Of a stretch of DNA of 24,725 bases, positions 6,588 through 15,960 are shown piece after piece. The position numbers and the translations under genes were made by a program. Within the stretch, counting starts at the first letter, position 1, and every line of letters starts with the position of its first letter. This stretch comes from Eubacteriaceae bacterium UBA4266 (GTDB taxonomy: Bacteria > Bacillota > Clostridia > Eubacteriales > Eubacteriaceae): assembly GCA_002396065.1 (NCBI GenBank), contig DGWE01000055.1, positions 747-25,471 of the forward strand, given 5' to 3'. The notes below the pieces were generated by a model, which had not been told where the DNA came from, did no database searches, and saw only the letters and a list, made by a program, of their open reading frames with translations.

Positions 6588-8141
6588 TTAAGCGTGCTTA
6601 AAGTGGCGCATCCCGGTAAAGATCATTGCAATATTGTTGTCATTGCAGACCTTGATCGAGTCAGCGTCGCGGATGGAGCCGCCAGGCTGAATCACTGCGG
6701 TGATGCCGGCCTTTGCCGCCGCGGTGCAGACATCATCGAACGGGAAGAAAGCGTCGGACGCCATGACTGCGCCCTGACATTTTTCGCCGCCGTGTTCGAT
6801 ACAGTTTTCCATCGGCCAGATGCGGTTGACCTGACCCGGTCCGTTCGCGACGAGGCATTTATCCTTCGCGACAGAGATCGCGTTGGATTTCGTGTGCTTA
6901 ACTGCCTTCCACGCAAAGAGCAGATCTTCCATTTCCTTGTCGGTCGGCTTCCGGTTGGTGACAACTTCCAGCTTATTGTAAAGCTTGGTATCGCGTTCGG
7001 TGACCAACATGCCGCCGAGCACTTTCTTCAGTTCAAATCCATTGTCTCTATAAAGAATATCGTCTAGCTTGAGCAGCCGCAGATTGGGCTTCGCAGACAA
7101 AATTTCTTTCGCTTCGTCTGTGAAATCCGGTGCCACGACCACTTCAAGGAAGATTTTAACCATCTGTTCCGCAGTATCTTTGTCAATCGGACGGTTGGAC
7201 GCGACGATCCCGCCGAAAATCGACGTCGGGTCGGCTTCGTACGCCTTGTGGTACGCTTCAGCAATCGTTTTGTCGCTGGCAATGCCGCACGGGTTGGCGT
7301 GCTTGACCGCAACAATCGTCGGTTCATCTGTGTATTCCTTGAGCATTTCGATCGCGCCGTTGGTGTCGTTAATGTTGTTGTACGACAATTCCTTGCCCTG
7401 GAGCTGTTTGGCGCCGACCAATGTCCCTTTGTCTTCACCGATTTCCTTGTAGAAGGCCGCGCGCTGATGCGGATTTTCCCCGTAGCGCAGATCCTGAACC
7501 TTTTCGTAGGTGAAGGTGACCGTATTCTGAGCCAGCAGGTCTTCTTTGTTCTGCGTCTGTTCGACAGACTGTCTTCTTAAGAAATCGGAGATCATCGTGT
7601 CGTAATTGGCGGTCGTCGTGAAGACTTTCAGCGCCAGATGATACCGGGTTTCGTAGCTGGTTCCGCCGTTTTGTTCGATTTCGGTCAGGACCGTTTCGTA
7701 ATCCTTCGGGTCCACTACAACTGTGACGTCGTTGAAATTCTTCGCAGCCGAACGCAGCATGGTCGGTCCACCGATGTCGATGTTTTCGATGCATTCCTGG
7801 AAGGATACACCGGGCTTGAGCATCGTCTTTTTAAACGGATAGAGATTGATGACGAGCAGGTCGATATTTTCAATCCCCAGTTTTTTACATTCTTCCTGAT
7901 GCTTCGGATTGTTCCGAATGTTCAAAATGCCGCCGTGAATCAGCGGATGCAGGGTTTTAACCCGACCGTCCAGACATTCTGGAAATCCTGTGATATCTGA
8001 CACGTCCTTGACATCCAATCCGCCTTCGCGAAGGGCCTTCGCTGTCCCTCCTGTGGAAATAATGTCCCAGCCGCAGGCCGCGATGCGTTTGGCAAAATCG
8101 ACAATGCCTGTTTTATCTGAGACTGAAATCAATGCTCTCAT
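6588..8141 (-). CDS. purH: Bifunctional AICAR transformylase / IMP cyclohydrolase
   Basis: Catalyses the last two steps to IMP: formylation of AICAR with 10-formyl-THF, then cyclisation of FAICAR. The 517-residue product has the N-terminal MGS-like cyclohydrolase domain (about 1-195; [42 protein letters not shown]) and a C-terminal transformylase domain with the catalytic Lys-His pair in KHANPCGIA. The C-terminal GGSIRD and SDAFFPFDD segments are also present. Length matches the family (about 510-530). AGAGGAGG precedes the ATG. It follows purN by 23 nt. Confidence 0.97.
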   Translation of the reverse strand: MRALISVSDKTGIVDFAKRIAACGWDIISTGGTAKALREGGLDVKDVSDITGFPECLDGRVKTLHPLIHGGILNIRNNPKHQEECKKLGIENIDLLVINLYPFKKTMLKPGVSFQECIENIDIGGPTMLRSAAKNFNDVTVVVDPKDYETVLTEIEQNGGTSYETRYHLALKVFTTTANYDTMISDFLRRQSVEQTQNKEDLLAQNTVTFTYEKVQDLRYGENPHQRAAFYKEIGEDKGTLVGAKQLQGKELSYNNINDTNGAIEMLKEYTDEPTIVAVKHANPCGIASDKTIAEAYHKAYEADPTSIFGGIVASNRPIDKDTAEQMVKIFLEVVVAPDFTDEAKEILSAKPNLRLLKLDDILYRDNGFELKKVLGGMLVTERDTKLYNKLEVVTNRKPTDKEMEDLLFAWKAVKHTKSNAISVAKDKCLVANGPGQVNRIWPMENCIEHGGEKCQGAVMASDAFFPFDDVCTAAAKAGITAVIQPGGSIRDADSIKVCNDNNIAMIFTGMRHFKHA

Positions 8142-8164
8142 CCTACACTCCTCCTCTATCTTCT

Positions 8165-8791
8165 TTATTCTTTATCAATCGAGACGCGCCGACCGTCGAC
8201 GTGTACCCGTCCGAGACAAATTTGGGTCACCACCCAAGGCAGAAGCTTGTGTTCTTCCTCTAATACCTTCTTCTGAATATCCTCCGGCTGATCGTCGTCC
8301 GAAAGCTGCACTGCTTTCTGCGCGATGATCGGTCCAGCATCCGCCTGCTCGTTGACGAAATGAACCGTGCAGCCCGAAACCTTGCAGCCGTATGCGTAAA
8401 TCGCTTCGTGAACGTGCATGCCATAGAATCCCGGTCCGCAGAAGGACGGGATCAATGCCGGATGGATGTTCACAATCCGGTTGGGATAGGCGTCTACAAA
8501 ATTTTTCGTAATGATTTTCAAATAGCCAGCCAAAACGACGAGCTCACAGCCGTGGGCCTTCAGTGTTGCCACAATTTTCGCGTTGAAATCCTCTGTGTCT
8601 TCACACGCTTTTTCGTCGACAAATACAGCTGGAATGCCCGCCTTTTTGGCGCGGGTTAAGGCGTAGGCGTCCGTCTTGTTGGAGATAACGACCGTAATTT
8701 CTCCGGTCTTGCCGTGGACACCGTCGATCACCGACTGCAGGTCGGTCCCGCCGCCGCTGGCCAGCACACCGATTTTCATCAATGGTTTCAT
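8165..8791 (-). CDS. purN: Phosphoribosylglycinamide formyltransferase (folate-dependent)
   Basis: Transfers formyl from 10-formyl-THF to GAR, step 3. The 208-residue product shows the PurN phosphate loop ([13 protein letters not shown]) and the catalytic region [12 protein letters not shown]...[10 protein letters not shown], with the Asn/His pair in NIHPALIPS and the Asp in EQADAGPII. The ATG at 8791 overlaps the purM stop codon as ATGA, which suggests translational coupling. A second ATG at 8779 ([11 protein letters not shown]) also fits the family start and cannot be ruled out; neither has a strong ribosome binding site. The presence of PurN fits a folate-based route; I see no formate-dependent PurT. 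Confidence 0.95.
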   Translation of the reverse strand: MKPLMKIGVLASGGGTDLQSVIDGVHGKTGEITVVISNKTDAYALTRAKKAGIPAVFVDEKACEDTEDFNAKIVATLKAHGCELVVLAGYLKIITKNFVDAYPNRIVNIHPALIPSFCGPGFYGMHVHEAIYAYGCKVSGCTVHFVNEQADAGPIIAQKAVQLSDDDQPEDIQKKVLEEEHKLLPWVVTQICLGRVHVDGRRVSIDKE

Positions 8792-9816
8792 AGAACTATT
8801 TTTTCCGTTCCTTCTGTCACTTCGCCGAGAATAACTGGCTTTTCACCTTTTTCTTTCAGCGCACTCACAAAGCCGTCCGCCTGATCCTGCGGCAGCGCGC
8901 AGACCAAACCGATCCCCATGTTGAAGGTGTTGTACATGTCATGATCTGGCACATCGCCCAGCTGTTGGAGGACGTCAAAAATCGGCAGCGGTTCGATCAC
9001 GGAGGTGTCGACCTTCGCGCACAAGCCGTCTGGAATCATCCGCGGAATATTTTCGTAGAAACCGCCGCCTGTAATGTGGCTCATGCCCCGAACGCCGTAA
9101 GAGACAATCAGATCCGACAGCGCGTGTACGTAGATGCGCGTCGGCGTCAGCAGCGTTTCACCAATGGTCGCGCCCAGCTCGTCGATGTAGGAATCGACCG
9201 TCAGGTCGTGATCTTTGAAAATCAGCTTGCGCACCAGCGAAAAGCCGTTGGAGTGCACGCCGGACGACGGCAGGCCGACCAAGACGTCGCCCTTCTGAAT
9301 CGACTGTCCGGTGACAATCTGATCCTTTTCAACCACGCCGACAGCAAAGCCGGCCAGATCGTAATCATCTGCCCCGTACATGTCGGGCATTTCCGCCGTT
9401 TCGCCGCCGATCAGCGCCATATCGCCCTGAACGCAGCCTTCGGCCACCCCGGAAACAATCTGTGCGATTTTTTCCGGCGTGTTTTTGCCGCAGGCAATAT
9501 AATCAAGAAACAACAAGGGCTTTGCCCCCTGGCAGAGAATATCGTTGACGCACATCGCCACACAGTCGATCCCGACGGTGTTGTGGCGGTCCATCATAAA
9601 GGCGATCATCAGCTTGGTGCCGACGCCGTCCGTGCCTGAAATCAGGCAGGGTTTTTTGTACCCTTCCGGCAGCTCGATCACACCGCCAAACCCGCCAAGT
9701 TCAGAAAGAACGTATTGATTAAAGGTTCTTTTTACATCTTTTTGAATCAGACGAACCGACTCGTACCCAGCTTCGACATCGACGCCGGCTTCCTTGTAGG
9801 CATTCGTTTTGGACAT
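8788..9816 (-). CDS. purM: Phosphoribosylformylglycinamidine cyclo-ligase
   Basis: ATP-dependent ring closure of FGAM to AIR, step 5. The 342-residue product has the AIR synthase hallmarks: [38 protein letters not shown], the [11 protein letters not shown] loop, [14 protein letters not shown] and [14 protein letters not shown]. Two ATGs lie two codons apart. The one at 9822 directly abuts AAAGGA, whereas the one at 9816 is six bases after it, so 9816 is chosen. It is 24 nt after purE and shares ATGA with purN. Confidence 0.96.
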   Translation of the reverse strand: MSKTNAYKEAGVDVEAGYESVRLIQKDVKRTFNQYVLSELGGFGGVIELPEGYKKPCLISGTDGVGTKLMIAFMMDRHNTVGIDCVAMCVNDILCQGAKPLLFLDYIACGKNTPEKIAQIVSGVAEGCVQGDMALIGGETAEMPDMYGADDYDLAGFAVGVVEKDQIVTGQSIQKGDVLVGLPSSGVHSNGFSLVRKLIFKDHDLTVDSYIDELGATIGETLLTPTRIYVHALSDLIVSYGVRGMSHITGGGFYENIPRMIPDGLCAKVDTSVIEPLPIFDVLQQLGDVPDHDMYNTFNMGIGLVCALPQDQADGFVSALKEKGEKPVILGEVTEGTEKIVL

Positions 9817-9840
9817 GAACATTCCTTTCTTTTTTGTGTA

Positions 9841-10338
9841 TTATTCTTCGTTTAAAAGCGCCTGAACGCGGGCGTTCTTTGTTTTGACTTCTTCGTCTAA
9901 TTCCCGCTTGTACGCTTTAATCGCTTCACGCAATTCCGGATATTTAACTGAAAGAATCTGAACCGCTAAAATGGCCGCGTTGGCCGCCCCGTTGACCGCC
10001 ACCGTCGCGACTGGAATCCCCGTCGGCATCTGGACGATGGAGAACAGAGAGTCCATCCCGCCTTCCAGAGAGGTCTTGATTGGAATCCCAATAACCGGAA
10101 GTGGAGTCGAGCCTGCGATGACCCCTGGCAGATGGGCTGCCTTGCCGGCCGCCGCGATGATAACTTCATAGCCCTTTTCTTCAGCGGTCTGCGCAAAGAT
10201 GGCCAGTTCCCGCGGATTGCGGTGCGCTGAAATGACGCGAACGTCAATATCCACGTCAAATTTTTTCAGCATGTCGATACATTTTTTAACGACATCAAAA
10301 TCCGAATCGCTTCCCATAATCACTGCTACTTTTGCCAT
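9841..10338 (-). CDS. purE: N5-carboxyaminoimidazole ribonucleotide mutase
   Basis: Converts N5-CAIR to CAIR (class I PurE). The 165-residue product starts with VAVIMGSDSDFDVVKK, which holds the substrate phosphate-binding Ser-Asp pair, followed by VISAHRNPRE (with the catalytic His) and AAAGKAAHLPGVIAGSTPLPVIG. These are class I-like features. A class I enzyme needs PurK upstream, and no purK is visible here; it may be elsewhere, or AIR carboxylation may occur another way. AAGGAAG sits upstream of the ATG. The gene lies 23 nt after purL. Confidence 0.96.
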   Translation of the reverse strand: MAKVAVIMGSDSDFDVVKKCIDMLKKFDVDIDVRVISAHRNPRELAIFAQTAEEKGYEVIIAAAGKAAHLPGVIAGSTPLPVIGIPIKTSLEGGMDSLFSIVQMPTGIPVATVAVNGAANAAILAVQILSVKYPELREAIKAYKRELDEEVKTKNARVQALLNEE

Positions 10339-10361
10339 AGTATACTTCCTTCTTTCTTGTA

Positions 10362-13300
10362 TTATTTAAAATACGCCACGCCGGATTCGAAGATTTTCTG
10401 ATCCTTTTTGCCTGGAATATTTTTATACAGTCCGCTGCCGATTCGTTCGGAGTGGCCCATCTTGCCAAGAATTCTGCCGTCAGCTGAGGTAATGCCTTCA
10501 ACAGCGTAGACCGAGCCGTTCAAATTGTAGGCGCCGTCCATCGTCGCGTGTCCGTCGAAATCGACGTACTGTGTCGCGATCTGGCCGTTTGCGATCAGCT
10601 TCTGGATGACTTCGTCGCTGGCGACGAAACGCCCTTCGCCGTGAGAAATCGGCACGCGGTAAATGCCGCCCAATTCCGCCTGTGCCAGCCACGGTGACAG
10701 GTTAGAGACGACCTTGGTCAGCGGAATCGCCGAAATGTGGCGTCCGATGGTGTTGTAGGTCAACGTCGGCATACCCGGCTTGATCGGTTCGATCTTGCCG
10801 TCAGGCAGAAGGCCGAGCTTAATCAACGCCTGGAATCCGTTGCAGATACCGAGGATCAGCCCGTCCCGTTTATTGAGCAGGTTCATCACCGCTTCTGTCA
10901 TCTTCGGATTTCTAAAGACCGCCGCGATGAACTTCCCAGAACCGTCCGGCTGATCCCCTGCGGAGAAGCCGCCCGGCAGCATGATCATCTGCGCGTTGTC
11001 GATGGCGTTGGCCATCGCGTTGATGGAGTCTTCAATATCCTGCGCATTCTGGTTCTTGAAAACAATCGTCTGCGCGACCGCCCCAGCTCTTTCAAAGGCG
11101 CGGGCCGAATCGTATTCACAGTTGTTGCCCGGGAAGACTGGAATGAATACCCGCGGCTTTGTAAATTCGGACGCACTCGCAATGACCGGTCCCTTGCTGT
11201 ACATGACGTCTTCGACTTTGCCTTCGGTTTCGACCGTTTCCGGATAGACGTCCCACAGCGGCTTCTGATAAGCGGTCATCAGCGCGTTCAAATCCATTTT
11301 AACGTCGCCGACTGTAATGGTCTGTGCCGAAACCGTTTCGCCGATTTTTTCGCCGGCATCGATCGGTTTTGCCGTTTCGATGACCAAGGTGCCTGGGTCG
11401 GCGTCAAACAACGCCTGTTCGGTCAGATCCGGATTTAATTCGATCCCGATCTTGTTGCCAAAAGCCATCTTCGTTAATGTTTCCATGAGCCCGGCTTCGC
11501 CGACGGTTCTCGCTGCCAGCACTTTGCCGTCGATGACAAGTTCGTGAACGGTATCAAAAGTCTTAGCCGCCGCATCAAAATCGATGAGCCCCTTTTCGTC
11601 GCGCTGAATCGGGAAGCGGTACAAATAATGACCCGCGTCCTTTAATTCATTGGTAACGATATTGTCGACCTTTTCGGCTGTCACCGCGAAAGAAATCAAT
11701 GTCGGCGGCACCGTCATATCTTCAAAGGTCCCGGACATCGAGTCCTTGCCGCCAATCGCCGCGACACCCATGGCCTTCTGCGCTTCAAAGGCGCCGAGCA
11801 GTGCCGAAAACGGACGGCCCCATTTGGCCGGATCCTGTTCGAGGCGTTCAAAGTATTCCTGGAAGGACAGACGCGCTTTTCTGAAATCGCCGCCCATCGC
11901 GACCAGCTTCGATAAAGATTCGATCACTGCGGATTCTGCACCGTGGAACGGGCTCCATTCCGCTAACGTCGGGTTGTAACCGTAGGTCATGATCGAGCAG
12001 GTCGTCGTCGAGCCGTGTTCGACCGGAATCTTAGCAGCCATGCCGTCCTGCGGCGTCGCTGCGTATTTTCCACCGTACGGCATCGTCACCGTCCCCGCGC
12101 CGATGGTCGAGTCGAACATTTCAGACAGCCCTTTCTGGCTGGCTACGTTCAAATCGCTCATCATGGCCATTGTGCGGCCTGCGATATCGCCTGTCGCTTC
12201 GAACGGCTTGCGGTCTGCTGGTTCGCTGACGTAAACGTCGGCGTACTGGGTCGCGCCGTTGGTATTCAAAAATTCGCGGGACAAATCGAGCACCGTCTGT
12301 CCCCGCCATTTCATTTTCAGCCGTCCCGTATCGGTCACGTCTGCTACATGGGTGACTTCCAGATTTTCCTGATGGCCCAATTCGATAAAGCGGTCGACAT
12401 TTTCCGGCGCGACCACGACGGCCATCCGTTCCTGAGATTCAGAAATCGCCAGCTCCGTACCGTCGAGGCCTTCGTATTTCTTCGGCACTAAATCCAAATT
12501 GATGTCTAAGGAATCAGCCAATTCGCCGATCGCGACCGAGACGCCGCCGGCGCCAAAGTCGTTGCATCGGGTAATCATCTGAGACAATTCCGGATTTCTG
12601 AACAAGCGCTGAATCTTCCGTTCTTCGACCGGATTCCCCTTCTGGACTTCCGCCCCGTCTTCCTGAATCGAATGGACGTTGTGCGCTTTTGACGAGCCCG
12701 TCGCGCCACCGCATCCGTCACGGCCGGTCCGGCCGCCGATGAGCAGAATCGCATCGCCCGGCGCTGGGGTTTCCCGACGGACATTTTTCTTCGGCACCGC
12801 CGCGATGACCGCGCCGACTTCCAGACGTTTCGCCAAAAATCCTGGGTCGTGCACTTCGTAGACCTGGCCTGTCGCCAAACCGATCTGGTTGCCGTAAGAG
12901 GAATAGCCCTGAGCCGCTTCCTGAGAAATCTTTCTCTGGGGCAGCTTGCCTTCCATGGTTTCAGACAACGGCGCTGTCACATCGCCTGCCCCAGTTAGGC
13001 GCATCGCCTGGTAAACGTAGGCTCTGCCTGACAGCGGGTCGCGGATCGCGCCACCCAAACAAGTGGCTGCGCCCCCGAAAGGTTCGATTTCAGTCGGGTG
13101 ATTGTGGGTTTCGTTTTTAAATTCCAGAAGCCAGTCTTCATCCTGTCCGTCGTGATCGACCTTGATATTGATCGAGCAGGCGTTGATTTCGTCGGATTTG
13201 TCGAGATCCGGCAGAAGGCCTCTGGCCTGAATATCCTTGGCCCCGATGGTTCCTAAATCCATCAGCGTAATCGGACGGTCGGTGTCTTCGCCGTAAATCA

Positions 13301-14078
13301 TGTCTCGAGTCGAATCGTAATCGGCAAAGGCCTGTTCGACGGCGTCGTTAATATCGCCCTTTTCAAAGGTGATATCGTTGAGATTCGTCGCGAAGGTCGT
13401 GTGACGGCAGTGATCCGACCAATAGGTATCGATGACACGAAGCTCGGTCACCGTCGGATCCCGCTTTTCGTCATCTCTGAAATAGGCCTGAACCATTTCG
13501 ATATCCGCCTGGCTCATCGCGAATCCCATATCCTGTTTAAACGCTGCAAGTTCTTCTTTGGTTTTTACAATAAAACCCTCTATCGTCGAAACAGGCGCAG
13601 GTTCCTTCACTACATCGGTCAGAGTCGTACGCGGTGCCAGATCTGCCTCCTTCGAGTCAACAGGGTTGATCATGTATTGTTTAATTTTCTGAATATCTTC
13701 ATCGGATAAATCGCCCTTGAGCACGATGCATTCCGCGACTTTAATCGTCGGGCGCGTGCCGGAGAGCAGCTGGACGCACTGCACAGCAAAGTCAGCCTGC
13801 TGGTCGTACTGTCCTGGCAAGTATTCGATGGCAAAAACTTTTTCATCATCTGAAACGGGTAAATCTTCGACGTAAACATTGTCTACATTCGGTTCTGAAA
13901 AAATCGTATCGACAACCTGCTGCATGACGTCCTCAGGCAGCGCTTCGATATCGTACCGATTGACAATGCGGAGTCCTTCCAACGCTTTCAAATTCAATAT
14001 TTTTCTGAAAGTCATTTGAAGGGCTTTGGATTTTGTATTAAATCCTGCTTTCTTTTCAACGTAAAATCTCTTGATCAA
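10362..14078 (-). CDS. purL: Phosphoribosylformylglycinamidine synthase, fused large form
   Basis: Converts FGAR, glutamine and ATP to FGAM, step 4. The roughly 1238-residue chain joins in one protein the parts that Bacillus makes as PurS, PurL and PurQ. An N-terminal PurS-like segment (FYVEKKAGF...LRIVNRYDIE) is followed by a linker with SDHCRHTTF, the ATP/FGAR synthase core (ETHNHPTEIEPFGGAAT, GGRTGRDGCGGATGSS, GGKDSMSGTFEDM), and a C-terminal class I glutaminase domain. That last domain has the nucleophile in GICNGFQAL (about C1079) and the His/Glu pair in GHSERIGSGLY (about H1209/E1211). The start is probably the TTG at 14078 (MIKRFYVEKK), which fits the family N-terminus and has AGGCGG nine bases upstream. 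A second TTG at 14099 is the alternative. It is the first gene of the operon. Confidence 0.95.
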   Translation of the reverse strand: MIKRFYVEKKAGFNTKSKALQMTFRKILNLKALEGLRIVNRYDIEALPEDVMQQVVDTIFSEPNVDNVYVEDLPVSDDEKVFAIEYLPGQYDQQADFAVQCVQLLSGTRPTIKVAECIVLKGDLSDEDIQKIKQYMINPVDSKEADLAPRTTLTDVVKEPAPVSTIEGFIVKTKEELAAFKQDMGFAMSQADIEMVQAYFRDDEKRDPTVTELRVIDTYWSDHCRHTTFATNLNDITFEKGDINDAVEQAFADYDSTRDMIYGEDTDRPITLMDLGTIGAKDIQARGLLPDLDKSDEINACSINIKVDHDGQDEDWLLEFKNETHNHPTEIEPFGGAATCLGGAIRDPLSGRAYVYQAMRLTGAGDVTAPLSETMEGKLPQRKISQEAAQGYSSYGNQIGLATGQVYEVHDPGFLAKRLEVGAVIAAVPKKNVRRETPAPGDAILLIGGRTGRDGCGGATGSSKAHNVHSIQEDGAEVQKGNPVEERKIQRLFRNPELSQMITRCNDFGAGGVSVAIGELADSLDINLDLVPKKYEGLDGTELAISESQERMAVVVAPENVDRFIELGHQENLEVTHVADVTDTGRLKMKWRGQTVLDLSREFLNTNGATQYADVYVSEPADRKPFEATGDIAGRTMAMMSDLNVASQKGLSEMFDSTIGAGTVTMPYGGKYAATPQDGMAAKIPVEHGSTTTCSIMTYGYNPTLAEWSPFHGAESAVIESLSKLVAMGGDFRKARLSFQEYFERLEQDPAKWGRPFSALLGAFEAQKAMGVAAIGGKDSMSGTFEDMTVPPTLISFAVTAEKVDNIVTNELKDAGHYLYRFPIQRDEKGLIDFDAAAKTFDTVHELVIDGKVLAARTVGEAGLMETLTKMAFGNKIGIELNPDLTEQALFDADPGTLVIETAKPIDAGEKIGETVSAQTITVGDVKMDLNALMTAYQKPLWDVYPETVETEGKVEDVMYSKGPVIASASEFTKPRVFIPVFPGNNCEYDSARAFERAGAVAQTIVFKNQNAQDIEDSINAMANAIDNAQMIMLPGGFSAGDQPDGSGKFIAAVFRNPKMTEAVMNLLNKRDGLILGICNGFQALIKLGLLPDGKIEPIKPGMPTLTYNTIGRHISAIPLTKVVSNLSPWLAQAELGGIYRVPISHGEGRFVASDEVIQKLIANGQIATQYVDFDGHATMDGAYNLNGSVYAVEGITSADGRILGKMGHSERIGSGLYKNIPGKKDQKIFESGVAYFK

Positions 14079-14112
14079 TGTACAAATCCGCCTTTTCAAT
14101 AGATTTGCATTT

Positions 14113-14141
14113 ATTGTATCGCTTTTTAATTAAATTTTCAA
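14113..14141 (-). promoter_or_regulatory. Purine operon promoter
   Basis: On the minus strand TTGAAA (14136-14141), a 17-nt spacer and TACAAT (14113-14118). The predicted start near 14106 leaves a leader of only about 28 nt before the TTG at 14078. That leaves no room for a purine riboswitch. I see no convincing PurR-type box. Confidence 0.75.
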
Positions 14142-14232
14142 CGAATTACATTCAGAACATTGCAATCTCACCAAGGATTTATAGTGCATTTACTGAAATT
14201 CTTTGTCATTTTTCCCGATTGTGCCGCAATTC

Positions 14233-14241
14233 TGATATAAT
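14233..14241 (+). promoter_or_regulatory. Extended -10 promoter of the MBL-fold gene
   Basis: TGATATAAT (14233-14241) gives a perfect TATAAT with the upstream TG of extended -10 promoters. There is no good -35 at the usual distance. It lies back-to-back with the purL promoter. Confidence 0.6.
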
Positions 14242-14273
14242 GTAAACAATAATATTTTTAACAGGAGGATTCG

Positions 14274-14990
14274 ATGAAAATTATCTATCTGCATCATTCG
14301 GGGTTTGTCGTTGAATTGGACAAAAATACCCTGGTCTTTGATGCGATCACCTATATTCAGCCGCAATTTTTGAAAAAAGGCAGACGCAAATATTTCTTCG
14401 CCTCTCACGCCCACACCGATCATTTCTCGCAGATCATTTACAATTACGGCACGGATTTCGACACGCGTTACATTTTGAGCGATGACATCACCCGCCGCGG
14501 CGGCAAAAAGACGACTTTCATCAAACCGTACGAACATCTGCATTACGACGACATCAAATGCGGGCCAGTGGAAATCGACACCTTCGGTTCGACCGATCAA
14601 GGCGTTTCCTTCCTGGTTCAGGCGGAAGGCAAGGTCATTTTCCACGCCGGCGATTTAAACTGGTGGGACTGGTCGCCAGACGCCCGTCCGGAAATCGACC
14701 GCGCCGCTGAAGAACGCGACTACAAGGCAGAAATCGCCAAGATCAAGGATTTTCTCGAAACGAATCACCGGAAAATCAACGTGGCCTTTGTGCCCGTTGA
14801 CTCCAGACTGGGGCGCTCGGCAACCAAAGCAGCCGAATATTTCGTCGACGAGCTGCATCCGCAGATTCTCGCCCCGATGCACTGCTGGGATGAATACAGC
14901 GTCGTGACCGACCTGCAGCAGGCCTGCTACGGCAAGGACGTCAAGATTCTGACGATGTCCAAGCGCAACGAAATCATTTATTCCGACTAA
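14274..14990 (+). CDS. MBL-fold metallohydrolase
   Basis: A 238-residue member of the metallo-beta-lactamase superfamily. It begins MKIIYLHHSGFVVELDKNTLVFD, typical of small MBL hydrolases. It carries the metal motif HAHTDH within SHAHTDHFSQI, an Asp ligand in HAGDLNWWDW, and a late His in PMHCWD. The sequence SFLVQAEGKVIFHAGDLN resembles the L-ascorbate lactonase/UPF0173-like branch, but the substrate cannot be told from sequence. There is no signal peptide, so it is probably cytoplasmic. ACAGGAGGA lies just before the ATG. It is a single gene with its own promoter, divergent from purL, ending at a terminator shared with whiA. Confidence 0.85.
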   Translation: MKIIYLHHSGFVVELDKNTLVFDAITYIQPQFLKKGRRKYFFASHAHTDHFSQIIYNYGTDFDTRYILSDDITRRGGKKTTFIKPYEHLHYDDIKCGPVEIDTFGSTDQGVSFLVQAEGKVIFHAGDLNWWDWSPDARPEIDRAAEERDYKAEIAKIKDFLETNHRKINVAFVPVDSRLGRSATKAAEYFVDELHPQILAPMHCWDEYSVVTDLQQACYGKDVKILTMSKRNEIIYSD

Positions 14991-15005
14991 CCCCTGTCAT
15001 TTCAA

Positions 15006-15040
15006 AAAGGCTATTTGGCGTGATCCGCCAAACAGCCTTT
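15006..15040. terminator. Bidirectional terminator, MBL gene / whiA
   Basis: A 15-nt stem with one mismatch (AAAGGCTATTTGGCG, 15006-15020, against 15026-15040) and a 5-nt loop, flanked by A and T tracts on the two sides. It sits between convergent genes. Confidence 0.85.
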
Positions 15041-15042
15041 TA

Positions 15043-15960
15043 TTATAACGTTTCTGCTATTTTTTTTATTTTACGAATGCGGTAATACATCGTCGATTTC
15101 TGAAGGGGCGGTGCCATCAGGGCGCCCAATTCCTGAACCGACGCATCTGGATGCTCGAGCCGAAGCTCAGCCACCTCGCGCAATTCCTTCGGCAGCACAC
15201 CGAGGCCTGCCTTTTCTTCAATTTTCCGAATCGCACTGATCTGATCGCCCGCTGCCCTCGCGCTTTTCTGCAAATTGGCCACGTCGCAGTTGACCTTGCG
15301 GTTGACATCGTTGCGCATGCCCTTGACGATTTTCACATTAGTCATTTCCAGCGCGGCCCGTGCCGCACCGATCAAGCTTAAAAAGTCCGCAATGCTCTCA
15401 CTGTCTCTGAAGTCCAAAACACCTTGTCCGCCGCGGGAGCGCGCCTTGCTGGAAATATCGTAGCCCTTTAATATTCGGCTGACATTTTCAAAAAAGTGAG
15501 TGGAGTTCCCATTGAGCTCCAGCTGGTACTTCTTCTTGGGGTCAGAAACCGATCCGCAGGTGATGAACAGCCCGCGGAGGTAAGCCTTAAAATAATGCTG
15601 CTTCGACAAAAAATACGGTGGGATATCCTCGCCCGCTCCCTCTTTGTCGATCCGCGCGTCCTTCATCAGCCGCCGGCTGAATGCCTGAGACGCCGCATTC
15701 ACGACGTACACGCGCTGCTTTCTGACGGTTTGAATCGTCACTGTCAGGCCGCTGCCGTACAGCTTCTTGCTGATACTGCGCATGCGTGCCGCCAGAAAAG
15801 GAAATTCCGTCGTGATCGAAAAGGGCCCGCTGCCCTCTCTGCGGCGGCCCGACAGCACGTAACTGCCCATCACCATGCCGGCCATCTCCGCGCGCATTTC
15901 GTTCTCGCTGCGGCAGGCAAAGCGGCACAATTCTTTTTTTACATCGTCTGAAAAACTCAT
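15043..15960 (-). CDS. whiA: Sporulation/division regulator WhiA
   Basis: WhiA is a DNA-binding protein conserved in Gram-positive bacteria. It controls sporulation in Streptomyces and affects division and chromosome segregation in Bacillus. The 305-residue product has the usual length. The N-terminal two thirds form the degenerate LAGLIDADG homing-endonuclease-like fold (MSFSDDVKKELCR...AEMAGMVMGSYVLSG; YFKAYLRGLFITCGSVSDPKKKYQLE). The C-terminal third is the helix-turn-helix domain (NRKVNCDVANLQKSARAAGDQ; LRLEHPDASVQELGALM). The ATG overlaps the yvcK stop as ATGA, indicating coupling. It ends the murB-PHP-rapZ-yvcK-whiA series. Confidence 0.95.
   Translation of the reverse strand: MSFSDDVKKELCRFACRSENEMRAEMAGMVMGSYVLSGRRREGSGPFSITTEFPFLAARMRSISKKLYGSGLTVTIQTVRKQRVYVVNAASQAFSRRLMKDARIDKEGAGEDIPPYFLSKQHYFKAYLRGLFITCGSVSDPKKKYQLELNGNSTHFFENVSRILKGYDISSKARSRGGQGVLDFRDSESIADFLSLIGAARAALEMTNVKIVKGMRNDVNRKVNCDVANLQKSARAAGDQISAIRKIEEKAGLGVLPKELREVAELRLEHPDASVQELGALMAPPLQKSTMYYRIRKIKKIAETL

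Noticed and set aside
8941..9639. Open reading frame of 232 codons on the plus strand opposite purM
   Set aside because: It lies wholly antisense to a well-conserved purM, shows no recognisable domain and has no ribosome binding site. Long antisense frames are common opposite GC-rich genes.
10737..11438. Open reading frame of 233 codons opposite purL
   Set aside because: A shadow of purL with R/D/V-rich composition and no motif.
14079..14112. Purine riboswitch upstream of purL
   Set aside because: The promoter predicts a leader of only about 28 nt, and no three-way junction sequence is present.
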